Source of the DNA: Aeriscardovia sp040773385
Lineage (GTDB): Bacteria > Actinomycetota > Actinomycetes > Actinomycetales > Bifidobacteriaceae
DNA length: 55,909 nucleotides
NCBI GenBank assembly: GCA_040773385.1
Contig: JAXGWH010000007.1
Location: 1 to 55,909, forward strand
Reading direction: 5' to 3'
Part shown: piece after piece, positions 34,030 to 43,007 of the stretch
Layout of the letters: each line of letters starts with the position of its first letter
Position numbering within the stretch: the stretch's first letter is position 1
The notes under the pieces: model-generated
What the model saw: only the letters and a program-made list of their open reading frames with translations
Told to the model about the DNA's origin: nothing
Databases searched by the model: none
Program-made: the position numbers and the translations under genes

Positions 34030-35178
34030 TCACGCATCCGCTTTCACGCGCCCTCCCCCGCGGCACATCAGAAAACCGGCGATCACCGCGGCATTGACGA
34101 ACGTCACCATGCAGATCGTGACGGTGATGACGGTGGTCGTCGGCCAGATCATCGTGACGCACAGACCAAGGAGCGTCACCGCGGCGAAGACCACACGCAC
34201 GGCCGGCGTGACACGGAACCGGTCCCTGTTGTACCGATCCGCAAACGCGAGACCGATGTAGAACAGCGCGAGGCCTGCGAAGAACAGCCAGGCCACGAAG
34301 CGCCGGTCAAGGCCGCCCTCCCCCAGCAGCTCGATGGCGCCGGTCATGAGGCTCAGGCCGAAGAGGATAAAGTAGTGCAGGTAGATGAGGAGGTTGCCGG
34401 TCTCACCGGTGCGGTGGCCGTCGATGAGGTGGTCGAACTCGACGATGTAGGTGAAGAAGAGCGCGGCGACGGTGAGGAAGATGAGGACGGACCCGAAGCC
34501 GAACGTGGTGCGGGTGAAGTAGCCGGCGATGCCGACGATCGTCTCGCCGAACATGACGATGGTCAGGGCGGTGAGACGCTCGAGCAGGTGGGGGAAGATG
34601 ATCGGGTGCCTGCGGGTGTAACGGCCGGTAAACGCGGGGGCGATCCAGCTGACAAGGATGCCGAGCAGCGCGATGACAAGGCCCGCCGTGTTGCCCATCG
34701 CTTCCCCGACGATCAGGGCGAGCGTGCGGAAGCCGAGAATGGCGGCGAAGACGGTGGTGATCCTCTTATCCGCGGCGGCCGTGGACCGGTGGTGCGCCAG
34801 AAGGTATTGCAGGCAGAGGGTGAGCGAGAGCAGTCCGGCGGCGATGAAGAATGTGGTCAGGTGCTGGTCGAACCCGGCCCTAAAGGCGTTGGACATGTAG
34901 AGAACGATCGCCATATCGGCGAAGGAGAAGAACATATCCGTCCAGGAGCCGCGCCCGTAACGATTCGTGAACACCATCTGGACCATCCAGGAGTTCACGA
35001 AGACGACGATGACAAGCACGAACACCGCGATGGCGAGTGGATCGATGGTCCCGTTGTGCGTCTGCCGCAGCAGGGCTGTCGCCCGGGAGATCATATAGAC
35101 GTAAACAAGGTCGTAGAACAGCTCAATCAGCGAGACGCGCTTCTCGTCCGGGACGGGGACGGGCGCGGGCTCAGGCAC
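34030..35178 (-). CDS. ltrA: Low-temperature-requirement protein A (LtrA) family membrane protein
   Basis: The 382-aa reading from GTG at 35178 starts near the conserved RVSLIELFYDLVYVYMISRAT, followed by about ten TM helices and the motif TALTIVMFGETIVGI, which identify the LtrA family. The function is poorly known; the Listeria member is needed for growth in the cold. No ribosome-binding site precedes the GTG. The same frame extends upstream through a Ser/Thr/Gly-rich tail to an ATG at 35325 with AAGGGAAG before it, but TAG at 35245-35247 interrupts it. So the native N-terminus may be amber-blocked, and the present product, if any, depends on reinitiation. Confidence 0.8.
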   Translation of the reverse strand: MPEPAPVPVPDEKRVSLIELFYDLVYVYMISRATALLRQTHNGTIDPLAIAVFVLVIVVFVNSWMVQMVFTNRYGRGSWTDMFFSFADMAIVLYMSNAFRAGFDQHLTTFFIAAGLLSLTLCLQYLLAHHRSTAAADKRITTVFAAILGFRTLALIVGEAMGNTAGLVIALLGILVSWIAPAFTGRYTRRHPIIFPHLLERLTALTIVMFGETIVGIAGYFTRTTFGFGSVLIFLTVAALFFTYIVEFDHLIDGHRTGETGNLLIYLHYFILFGLSLMTGAIELLGEGGLDRRFVAWLFFAGLALFYIGLAFADRYNRDRFRVTPAVRVVFAAVTLLGLCVTMIWPTTTVITVTICMVTFVNAAVIAGFLMCRGGGRVKADA

Positions 35179-35363
35179 AGAGGCAGCGGCAGACGATGCT
35201 TCGGCAGATCCCGACTGCCTGGTTCCTGACTGCCCGGTTTCCGACTACTGGGATCCGTTTGTGTGCGTTATACCGGTTGTGCCGGTTGTGTCAGTTTCTG
35301 CGTGTCCTATCCCGGAATCCGTCATCCTGATCTTCCCTTCTCCCCTGTCGTTCATTTCTCCTT

Positions 35364-36676
35364 TTAGGATGCCACGGACTGTTCCGCTTCCTTTCTTCTG
35401 GCAGAACCAAGAAGGGCGATGCCGGCCGGCAGGGTAAGCAGGCCGCCGATGGCGAACACCCACCGCACATCGATCACGTCGGCAAGCGGGCCGAACACGA
35501 GACTGCCGAGCGGCGTGCCGAGCGAGGAGAACGTGGTCAGAAGCCCGAACACGCGTCCGCGCATCGCGGCATCGCTCTCCTCCTGCAGGAGCGTGTAGAT
35601 GGGCGAGCTGGCGAACGCGGTGACCACGCCGACAAAGAAGTCGATGAGGAGATAGGCGACGAGGCTCGGCGCCGCGCCGAGGAGGATGGTGCCGGCGCCC
35701 ATGCCGAGCACCGCGAGGGCGAGCAGGAGCCACTGGGACACGTGCAGTCTGTTGCCTCTCCAGGACAGATACAGGCCACCGACGAGCATGCCGACGCTGA
35801 ACGCGGTCTGGTCGGCGGCGAGCTTGGCGGAGGCGGAGGTCAGCCGCAGCGGGCCGAGCACGAGCGTGGCGTTCTTCCACACGCGGTTGACGAGCAGGAG
35901 GGTGAGGTTCATTACGGCGGTGTCGGCGAAGCAGATCACGAGCGAGGCGACAAAGCAGCAGGCGCACGCGCGGGTGGTGCCACGCGTAGGAGAATCCCTC
36001 TTGCAGGTCGTCCGCGATGCTCTTCAGACCGGATGCCTTGTCGTTTTCTTCGCCATCATTGTTCTTGACATTCTTGACGGCATTTTCCGTATCCGCCCGG
36101 TCCGTCTCTTCTTCCCTCCGAGGCACGCGGATGAACGCGACGCAGCCCACACCGATCACGGCTGTGGCCACATCGATGAGCAGGATCGAGGAGAGCGGCA
36201 TCACCGCGAGCAACGCGGCCGACACGGCGGGCATCGCGAGCATGTTGACGGACTCCATCGTGGAGTTGATCGAGTTGACCCGCAGCAGGCCCTCCTCCGG
36301 CACGACGTCGGGGATGAATGCCTGGACGACGGGCGTCTGCACACCCGATCCGAGCGAACGCAGCACGAGGACGAGGAGGATCGCCCACTGGGAGACTGTC
36401 CCGGAGGCGAACCCGGCCGCCAGGGCGAGGGTGACGACGGCGATGAACACGTCCGGGGCGATGACGAGCGCCTTGCGTCCGTGCCGGTCGGCCCACAGTC
36501 CGACGACCGGCGAGATGAGCGCGGCCGGCAGCGTGCTCGCCACGAGCGTCACGGTGGTGGTGAGGCCGGAATTGGTCTGCATGACGATCCACCAGCTGAT
36601 CGCATATTGGACGATGGTGGAACCGAGCAGCGAGAACGTCTGTCCGACGACGAGCAGCGCGGCGGCCGTTCGCCAT
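35364..36676 (-). pseudogene. MFS transporter, two frameshifts
   Basis: The N-terminus reads MANG from ATG 36676, but the hydrophobic continuation AALLVVGQTFSLLGSTIVQ lies in another frame, so an indel near 36661-36672 is needed. The middle frame (from MQTNSGLTTTV) carries TM helices and the MFS motif GLWADRHGRKALV, up to YAWHHPRVRLLL. An extra T (plus-strand AAA at 35952-35954) shifts the frame; correcting it gives LLLVASLVICFADTAVMNLT and the remaining helices to the stop at 35364. The repaired protein, about 437 aa, resembles drug-exporter-type MFS_3 proteins. It lies directly upstream of ltrA on the same strand. Confidence 0.85.
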
Positions 36677-36988
36677 GATTATTGATTGACGTGTGCCTTC
36701 TGAGGGGCAGATCTCATACATCTCCAAGACGGGAGGATATCGACTCTCACAGGTTATCGCACAGGTGACGTGCCACAAGAACTTTCGTTCTAGCAAATAC
36801 CTTCCACGCGTTCAACATCGGCGGTCATCGAAATAGCCGCGCCTCCCTCACTCACCATCGTCTCAACAGCCGTCCTTCAAATTACTGTCGTTTGAAAGCT
36901 GTTGTCGGTAAGCCGTCCTCCGAGTCATCGCTGTCTACTGGAACATTCCCGGACAGCCGGACCACTGATCATTCTGGGTCCTTGGATA
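36677..36988. other. Gene-free gap between the MFS remnant and fic
   Basis: About 310 bp with no plausible coding sequence and no clear terminator. GC content falls here compared with the flanking genes, which fits promoter and non-coding DNA at an island junction. Confidence 0.5.
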
Positions 36989-37039
36989 TTTACCTCCGCA
37001 GGTGATTTACTTCTGCAGGTGATTTACTTCTGCAGGTGG
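36989..37039. repeat. Three tandem 17-bp repeats at the 3' end of fic
   Basis: The unit TTTACTTCTGCAGGTGA occurs three times head to tail, the outer copies with two changes and one change. The repeats include the fic stop codon and the last codons (HLQK). Confidence 0.9.
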
Positions 37040-37701
37040 TTTCGATCGACGTTCCACTGTTCCAGCCAATTGATCACTGCGGGATCATCGCTCTGATACC
37101 ACTCTGACAGCAATCGGTTGAACGTCCGCACCCCGTCCGGGACGAGCGGGACAGAGAGAAGAGCAGTCCTGTGGTTCTTCAGCAGCAGACCGTTGGCCGC
37201 AAGGAGCGCCGTCCTTTTGTTCCCGTCCCCGAACGGTTGGGCTTTGGCGAGGTGAGCGAACACATACGAGGCCTGCCTCAGGCCATCACCAGTACGGTCA
37301 CCGTTTTCTGACATGCCGGAAAGAAGACGGCCTAATTGCTCTGTCCTAGGGACGGGAGGCACATAAACCGACCCATCCTCCAGCGTGACGACGATGTTCT
37401 CATGCTTTCGCAGGACGCCGGGCTCGATGGCGGCAGACCGGCCCATCTCATGGTTGATGCCGCAGACATAGGCGAGATCAAACAGATCACGGGCATAGTC
37501 GTACCGCATCACAAAATGCGCGGCGTCACGCAGATCGGACAAAAGCTCGAAATCGTCACGCGAACCGAGGACATCCGGATCGTCCGTCGTAAGGAACCGT
37601 TTTGTCTGGCCGAACGATGCCGACAGGCCGTCGAATGTTCTGCCCATTCTCCAGAGCAGTTCATACCAACCAATAGAAAAACGCCTGATCCGCTGTGCCA
37701 C
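37024..37701 (-). CDS. Fic-domain protein with Gln in place of the motif histidine
   Basis: The 225-aa protein shows the Fic fold around residues 100-190, with core motif AQPFGDGNKRTALLAANGLLL. The usual motif is HPFxDGN(G/K)R, where His is the general base for AMP transfer to target hydroxyls. Here residue 155 is Gln; the nearest His is 150. The phosphate-binding DGNKR is intact. So it may be inactive in AMPylation, use another chemistry, or belong to a QPF-type subgroup. GTG at 37701 is the only start after an in-frame stop, and its ribosome-binding site is weak. No separate antitoxin gene is visible beside it, though SGMSEN (near residue 130) loosely fits the inhibitory S/T-x3-E-G/N pattern. 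Tandem repeats overlap the stop. Confidence 0.75.
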   Translation of the reverse strand: MAQRIRRFSIGWYELLWRMGRTFDGLSASFGQTKRFLTTDDPDVLGSRDDFELLSDLRDAAHFVMRYDYARDLFDLAYVCGINHEMGRSAAIEPGVLRKHENIVVTLEDGSVYVPPVPRTEQLGRLLSGMSENGDRTGDGLRQASYVFAHLAKAQPFGDGNKRTALLAANGLLLKNHRTALLSVPLVPDGVRTFNRLLSEWYQSDDPAVINWLEQWNVDRNHLQK

Positions 37702-37802
37702 TCATCGTGATGGATTGATTCTTTCCTGGCATCGGTTCAAAATCTGATTCAGACCGTCATACACACCGTTCTGCCTGATGGCGGAGACATCATGACAGAG
37801 AC

Positions 37803-37832
37803 AAAAAGACCGCCGGCATAAAGCCGACGGCC
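37803..37832 (-). terminator. Intrinsic terminator after secG
   Basis: On the minus strand a 10-bp stem with two G-U pairs and a 5-base loop is followed by TTTTT. Those pairs fail on the plus strand, so the orientation is clear. It lies 66 bp beyond the secG stop. Confidence 0.85.
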
Positions 37833-37897
37833 CCGGAAGATCTGTGATCGATCCTGAGCAAATGTTGTCACGCCTGCCCTGGACCGGCCAAAGCACA

Positions 37898-38146
37898 TCA
37901 GATGATGTTGAACTTGCTCAGCAGCCCGAGCGCGATGATGACCGCGACCCAGATGAGCGCGACGATCACCGTCAGACGGTTGAGGTTGCGCTCCGCGACG
38001 CCGGAAGTGCCGGCAGAGGCGCCGATGCCGCTGCCGAACATGTCGGACAGGCCGCCGCCCTTGCCCTTGTGCATGAGGATGAGCATGGTCAGCAGGATGC
38101 TCGCCAGAACGACGATGATTTCAAGAACGACTTTGAGCCACAGCAT
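37898..38146 (-). CDS. secG: Preprotein translocase subunit SecG
   Basis: The 82-aa protein has two TM helices (VVLEIIVVLASILLTMLILM and LTVIVALIWVAVIIALGLL) flanking the conserved GKGGGLSDMFGSG loop of SecG, a non-essential stimulator of the SecYEG channel. ATG at 38146 is preceded by AAGGGGG; a TTG two codons upstream is less likely. It follows tpiA on the same strand with a 186-bp gap that shows no clear terminator, as is common in actinobacteria. Confidence 0.93.
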   Translation of the reverse strand: MLWLKVVLEIIVVLASILLTMLILMHKGKGGGLSDMFGSGIGASAGTSGVAERNLNRLTVIVALIWVAVIIALGLLSKFNII

Positions 38147-38332
38147 GCCCAAACCCCCTTATGCACGATTAACTCGTATGAGTTTACTTGCCGGTCTGCC
38201 CATAAAACAACGCTTCATTGATCAGATGGTGGGATGGCTGTCCGAGCGATTCATCACACTCATCCGATGCCAGATCGTTTTGCCTGATGGACGGTCAAAG
38301 AGACAGCAACTGACTGCTATTCGATCACATAC

Positions 38333-39337
38333 TCACAGATCGAAGCGGTCACTCATCTTCTTGACCTGGTCCTGCACGTTCCTCACCTGCGTGCGCACGC
38401 GGGTCTGCAGACCGGAAGGCTGGGAACCGTCGGCATCTTGTCCGGCATCGTTATCGGATGGGGCACCTGTGTCCGGATCCGCGCCCGTGCCGTCGCCGTT
38501 GCTGCGATTGCCACGCTTTTTCTGTTCCTCCTCCGCCTTGCGACGACGGCGCGAGACAAGCGCGGCGATGCGGCAGATCTGCGAGAACTGCTCCGGGTCG
38601 AGCGAGGCGCCACCCACGAGCAGACCGTCGACATCGGGCTGGTCGAGCAGGCTGAGCGCGTTGGACGGGTTGGCCGAACCGCCGTAGAGGATGCGGACCT
38701 TGTCGGCCACATCCTGCGAATACTGGCGGGCGAGACTCGTGCGGATGGCGAGGGCGGCGTCCTGAGCGTCCTGCGGCGTGGCGGAATTGCCCTTTCCGAT
38801 GGCCCACACCGGCTCATAGGCGATGAGCATGTTGGCCACGTCCTCGTCGGAGAGGTCGCGGGTGACGTCGTGGACCTGGCCGACCGCATAGTCGAGCTCG
38901 ATGCCCTGGCGGCGCTCCTCGCTCGACTCCCCCACACACAGGATGGGGTGCATGCCTGCGGCGAGCACGGCGCGCACCTTGTCGACGAGGTTGGCGTCGT
39001 CCTCGGGATGGTAGCGGCGGCGCTCGGAATGGCCGACGATCACGTACGAGCAGCCGAGCTTGACGAGCATCTCGGCGGAGATATCGCCGGTGAACGCGCC
39101 TTCGGAGATCTCCGAGACGTTCTGGGCACCGAGGGCGAGGCGCAGCCGCTCCGACTCGATGAGCACCTGGGCGCTGCGCAGATCCGTGTACGGCGGGATG
39201 ATGGCGATCTCGGCGGCGTCGAAGTCATAGTGGGCGTCACGCAGCAGCCACGCGAACTTCTGGAGGAAGTAGGTGGCCTGGAGATGATCGAGGTTCATCT
39301 TCCAATTGCCGGCAATCAACGGGGTTCGAACGACCAC
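38333..39337 (-). CDS. tpiA: Triosephosphate isomerase with long C-terminal extension
   Basis: The enzyme interconverts DHAP and glyceraldehyde-3-phosphate. Start is GTG at 39337 behind AAAGGTGA, giving VVRTPLIAGNWKMN with the catalytic Asn-Lys. VIVGHSERR carries the catalytic His, AYEPVWAIGKG the Glu, and ILYGGSANPSNA the phosphate loop. The barrel ends near residue 265 of 334; the usual length is 250-267. The remaining 67 residues are a basic helix (RRRKAEEEQKKRG), an Asp/Gly/Ser-rich linker, and a final amphipathic helix (TRVRTQVRNVQDQVKKMSDR). The extension keeps the same frame and GC3 bias. It lies between pgk and secG. Confidence 0.93.
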   Translation of the reverse strand: MVVRTPLIAGNWKMNLDHLQATYFLQKFAWLLRDAHYDFDAAEIAIIPPYTDLRSAQVLIESERLRLALGAQNVSEISEGAFTGDISAEMLVKLGCSYVIVGHSERRRYHPEDDANLVDKVRAVLAAGMHPILCVGESSEERRQGIELDYAVGQVHDVTRDLSDEDVANMLIAYEPVWAIGKGNSATPQDAQDAALAIRTSLARQYSQDVADKVRILYGGSANPSNALSLLDQPDVDGLLVGGASLDPEQFSQICRIAALVSRRRRKAEEEQKKRGNRSNGDGTGADPDTGAPSDNDAGQDADGSQPSGLQTRVRTQVRNVQDQVKKMSDRFDL

Positions 39338-39360
39338 GACTCACCTTTCACCGCAAACAA

Positions 39361-39400
39361 CAGACAAAGAGGCGGACGGACGCGTGGTCCGCCCGCCTCT
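39361..39400 (-). terminator. Intrinsic terminator after pgk
   Basis: AGAGGCGGGCGGAC pairs with GTCCGTCCGCCTCT (one wobble) over a 5-base loop, followed on the minus strand by TTTGTCTG. It separates pgk from tpiA, so tpiA probably has its own promoter or depends on readthrough. Confidence 0.85.
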
Positions 39401-39485
39401 GACGTCATGAGGGACGATCGGTCACCCGGTCACAATCAGGCGACCGGCATCATCGACCATCCCGCTCAGGCCATACCCTGAAGCC

Positions 39486-40685
39486 TCACTCCAGGACGGC
39501 CAGGCCCGGCAGCTCCTTGCCCTCGAGGAACTGCAGCGAGGCGCCGCCGCCGGTGGAGATGTGCGAGAACTGGTCGTCCTTGAAGCCGAGGTTGCGCACG
39601 GCGGAGGCGGAATCACCGCCGCCGACGATGGTGAACGCACCGTTCTGCGCGGTGGCGTCGACCAGACCCTGGGCCACGGCCTTGGTGCCCGCGGCGAAGT
39701 GCGGGAACTCGAACACGCCCATCGGGCCGTTCCATACGACCGTCTTGGAATCGACGATCTTGTCGTGGAAGAGCTTCTGGGACTTCGGGCCGATATCGAG
39801 GCCCATCTTGTCGGCGGGGATCTTGTCGGCGTCGACGGTGACGGCCGGAGAGTCGGCGGCGAACTTGTCGGCGGCCACGATGTCGACCGGCAGGACCAGC
39901 TCGACGTTGTTCTTCTTCGCGGTCTCGATGTAGCCCTTGACGGTGTCGATCATGTCCTCCTCGAGGAGGGAATGGCCGACCTCGTAGCCCTGCGCCTTGA
40001 GGAAGGTGAAGACCATGCCGCCGCCGATGACAAGGCGGTTCGCCTTGTCGAGCAGGTTCTCGATGACGCCGAGCTTGTCGGAGACCTTGGAGCCGCCGAG
40101 CACGACGGTGAACGGGCGATCCGGGTTCTCGGTGGCGCGCGAGAGGTTGCGCACCTCCTTCTCGATGAGCAGGCCGGCCGCGGACGGCAGGTCCTTGGCC
40201 ACGTCGTAGTCGGAGCCCTGTGCGCGGTGGACCACGCCGAAGCCGTCGGAGACGAACACGTCGGCGAGCGCGGCGAGCTTCTTGGCATACGGCGCGCGCA
40301 CGGCGGGATCCTTGCTGGTCTCCTCCGGGTTGAAGCGCACGTTCTCGAGCAGGACGACCTCGCCCGGCTTCATCGCGTCGGTCTTGGCCTTGGCATCCTC
40401 ACCGCAGGTGTCGTGCGCGAGGGTGACGTTCACGCCGAGCAGCTCACCGAGGCGCTTGGCGACGGGTGCGAGGCTGAGCTCGGGGACGACCTTGCCCTTC
40501 GGGCGGCCGAGATGGGCCATGACGATGACCTTCGCGTTGTCCTTGAGCAGCTCCTTGAGGGTCGGGAGCGCGGCGCGGATGCGGCCGTCGTCGGTGATGG
40601 TGGTGCCATCAAGCGGAACGTTGAAATCGCAACGGACAAGAACCTTCTTGCCGCTCAGATCACCGAGATCTTTCAGTGTCTTCAT
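39486..40685 (-). CDS. pgk: Phosphoglycerate kinase
   Basis: The 399-aa glycolytic kinase makes ATP from 1,3-bisphosphoglycerate. VLVRCDFNVPLDG and MAHLGRPKG are the N-domain substrate motifs, and VVLGGSKVSDKLGVI, GPMGVFE and FTIVGGGDSASAV form the nucleotide site in the C-domain. ATG at 40685 has AAGGA upstream. Length and motifs are normal. It sits between whiA and tpiA, as in other actinobacteria where gap precedes pgk; no gap gene is present here. Confidence 0.97.
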   Translation of the reverse strand: MKTLKDLGDLSGKKVLVRCDFNVPLDGTTITDDGRIRAALPTLKELLKDNAKVIVMAHLGRPKGKVVPELSLAPVAKRLGELLGVNVTLAHDTCGEDAKAKTDAMKPGEVVLLENVRFNPEETSKDPAVRAPYAKKLAALADVFVSDGFGVVHRAQGSDYDVAKDLPSAAGLLIEKEVRNLSRATENPDRPFTVVLGGSKVSDKLGVIENLLDKANRLVIGGGMVFTFLKAQGYEVGHSLLEEDMIDTVKGYIETAKKNNVELVLPVDIVAADKFAADSPAVTVDADKIPADKMGLDIGPKSQKLFHDKIVDSKTVVWNGPMGVFEFPHFAAGTKAVAQGLVDATAQNGAFTIVGGGDSASAVRNLGFKDDQFSHISTGGGASLQFLEGKELPGLAVLE

Positions 40686-40843
40686 GTGGATTCCTTCATC
40701 CTTTCATCGCGGCCGCGGACAGGCCGGTGCCGTGGAGGTAGGCGGAAAATCTTCCGTCTCCGATGATAGCAGCGGGGGTCGGTCGGTCCCGGGGCGATGC
40801 CACCGGTCCTGCCTGTCCCGTCCGTGTGCCTTATCGGTGTGAT

Positions 40844-40882
40844 CCGTCCGTGTATCAGTCCGTCCGTGTATCAGTCCGTCCG
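40844..40882. repeat. Tandem 16-bp repeats at the 3' end of whiA
   Basis: CCGTCCGTGTATCAGT occurs twice and then partially a third time. The whiA stop codon (40871-40873) lies in the second unit. Confidence 0.9.
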
Positions 40883-41851
40883 CGCGGATTCCTGCTCACG
40901 CCGGCGGCTGACCCTGTCGGCCAGCTGGAAGAGACGACGGATGCGCCCGGCGATCGCGTCCTTGCTGATCGGCGGGTCGGAATAGCGTCCCAGCTCCTCA
41001 AGGCTCGCGGAGGCATACTGCAGGCGCAGCTCGCCGGCCTTGCGCAGCGGCTCGGGGACCTCTTCACCGAGGATGTCGAAGGCCCTCTGCACCTTCTCCC
41101 GGGCGGCCACGGCCGCCTTGACCGAGCGACGCATGTTCGCGTCGTCGAAATTGGCCAGCCGGTTCGCCTTCCCACGCCCTTCACCGTCGAGACGCCGGTC
41201 ACCCCATTCACGGGCGGCCTGGGGCGCGCCGATCTGACGCAGCAGATGCTCGATGTCGGCAGGATTGTGGAGGCTGACGCGGTAGACGGAACGGACCTGG
41301 CGTATCCGGGATTCCAGACCGAGCCTGTGGAGCACGTGCAGCAGGTCCTCCGCGCTCTCCTGTCCCGGGCAGACGAATTCGAGCACGCTGGCGCGCTCAG
41401 GATCGGAGAGGATGCCGGAGGAGAGGAACGCGCCGCGCACGACGCCCTCCAGCTCAGAGCGGTCGGCGGAGGCGATATCGACGGGCAGTCCGCGCACAGG
41501 CATAGGGACGGGTTTTGCCTTGCCGGCCACGCTCACCAGCTGGATGAGATGCGTCTGGAGGGCGAGCACGCCGCCCTGGCTGATGACGCGCACGGAGTAG
41601 CGGGGGTGTGCGAGTGCGGCGTCCTGTTTGACGACCTTGATCATTTCGGCACGGTGACGGTAGTGGCCGGTGATGGTCTGCTGCAGCCACGCTGCCGCAT
41701 CGAGGGACTCAAACTGGGCCTCGACCACGATATGCCGGCGAACAATGTGCAGACCGCCGCCGAAGCGGATCATCGTGGCCGCCTGGGCCTCCTGGGACCC
41801 TGCGTCGATCTCCGCATCCGCGAGCTCTTTGTGGACCTGCTGAAGGGTCAC
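40871..41851 (-). CDS. whiA: DNA-binding regulator WhiA
   Basis: The 326-aa protein combines a homing-endonuclease-like (LAGLIDADG) N-terminal fold, recognisable from RFGGGLHIVRRHIVVEAQF and VRGAFLSSGILSDPE, with a C-terminal HTH (ASLEELGRYSDPPISKDAIAGRIRRLFQLA). In Streptomyces WhiA activates division genes with WhiB; in other Gram-positives it affects division and envelope. It starts with GTG at 41851 behind GGAGG. It follows yvcK after a 181-bp gap with no obvious terminator, in the conserved rapZ-yvcK-whiA order. Confidence 0.94.
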   Translation of the reverse strand: MTLQQVHKELADAEIDAGSQEAQAATMIRFGGGLHIVRRHIVVEAQFESLDAAAWLQQTITGHYRHRAEMIKVVKQDAALAHPRYSVRVISQGGVLALQTHLIQLVSVAGKAKPVPMPVRGLPVDIASADRSELEGVVRGAFLSSGILSDPERASVLEFVCPGQESAEDLLHVLHRLGLESRIRQVRSVYRVSLHNPADIEHLLRQIGAPQAAREWGDRRLDGEGRGKANRLANFDDANMRRSVKAAVAAREKVQRAFDILGEEVPEPLRKAGELRLQYASASLEELGRYSDPPISKDAIAGRIRRLFQLADRVSRRREQESARTD

Positions 41852-42032
41852 GCCTCCGACCTCCCACTGTCAGAATCCGCGGAGAGAACGTGACGGGCAC
41901 CACCCTGGACGGGCACGGGCCCGCGGCGCACATCCCCTCTCCCGAACACAATTTCCTTACAACAAGTACCCGTTGGGACGGACGAAACATCATGTCCGGC
42001 ACGGTGTCAGGTCAGGGGCAGGACGGGTCGGT

Positions 42033-43007
42033 TCACAGACCGGTGTCCTCGTACACCTCGTCGATCGCATCCTTGAGGGCGGCGGCGAGCCGGACGCGGT
42101 CGTGCGTCTGGGGATGGCCGTAGACGGACAGACGCCGAAGCAGCAGGACGGTGGAGGGGCCGGGGTCGAGCTCGTCGTCGAGCCGTTCCGGGCCGGCGAT
42201 CACCGCATCGAGAGGGACCCCCAGACTCTGGTGGAACACGTCGAACTGCTGCTGCAGGCGCATACCGCGCGTCTCCGCGTCGGGTACGAGGTCCATGAGC
42301 AGGATCTTTTTGGCGGGCGATCGGCGGATTGCCCGGCGGATCTCCGGCACCTTCAGATGCACGAGCAGGGAGGTGAACCACGATCCCGGGCCCATCGTGA
42401 TGACATCGGCACGGGCGATGGCCTCAAGTGCCTCGTGGAACACAGGCGGGTCGGCGGGGCTGATGGAGAAATCCTCGATCCGGCCGGTGCAGTGGGCGAT
42501 ACCCCGCTGGCTGGTGACGGTGGAAACTGTGCCGTCGTCGGCGCGGACGCGGGCGGACAGGTCGAGCGGGACGGCCGCACCGGGGATGACGGTGCCGTCG
42601 ATGCCGAGCAGGCGCTGGACGAAACGGATGGCGGCGAGCACGTCGCCGTGGTTGCGCTGCCACTGCGCGGTGAGGATGAGATTGCCGAGGGAATGGCCGT
42701 CGAGCTCGCCCTCGGAACGGAAACGGTGCTGCAGCAGGCCGACCACCCCGCGACGGCGCGCAGTTTCCGAGGCGAGCGCCGAGAGCGCCATGCGGATGTC
42801 ACCGGGCGGCAGCAGGCCGGGGAACTCTTGGCGCAACCGGCCGGAGGAGCCGCCGTCGTCACCGACGCAGACGATGGCGGTCACGTCGTTGGTGATGAGC
42901 CGCATGGCCTCGAGTGTGGCGTGCAGGCCGTGCCCGCCGCCGAGGCACACGGCCCGCAGCTCGCGGTTCGCCGGGGCGGAGGCCGTCATACGCGCAGTGC
43001 CGCCCAT
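42033..43007 (-). CDS. yvcK: YvcK (CofD-like, UDP-sugar-binding carbon/envelope factor)
   Basis: The 324-aa protein has the GGGHGLHATLEAMR nucleotide-binding start, VCVGDDGGSSGRLR, and ADVITMGPGSWFTSLLVHL, all typical of YvcK/CuvA proteins. Relatives bind UDP-GlcNAc and are needed for growth on gluconeogenic carbon and for peptidoglycan balance. ATG at 43007 overlaps the rapZ TGA by one base; a GTG at 43010 is possible. The context with rapZ and whiA supports a role in amino-sugar homeostasis. Confidence 0.93.
   Translation of the reverse strand: MGGTARMTASAPANRELRAVCLGGGHGLHATLEAMRLITNDVTAIVCVGDDGGSSGRLRQEFPGLLPPGDIRMALSALASETARRRGVVGLLQHRFRSEGELDGHSLGNLILTAQWQRNHGDVLAAIRFVQRLLGIDGTVIPGAAVPLDLSARVRADDGTVSTVTSQRGIAHCTGRIEDFSISPADPPVFHEALEAIARADVITMGPGSWFTSLLVHLKVPEIRRAIRRSPAKKILLMDLVPDAETRGMRLQQQFDVFHQSLGVPLDAVIAGPERLDDELDPGPSTVLLLRRLSVYGHPQTHDRVRLAAALKDAIDEVYEDTGL

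Noticed and set aside
3493..35247. Reassignment of TAG as a sense codon
   Set aside because: nfo (4826-4828) and the PAC2 gene (24543-24545) end with TAG at the expected family length, so TAG works as a stop here.
36989..37039. CRISPR array
   Set aside because: The 17-bp units are directly adjacent without spacers, and no cas genes are present in the window.
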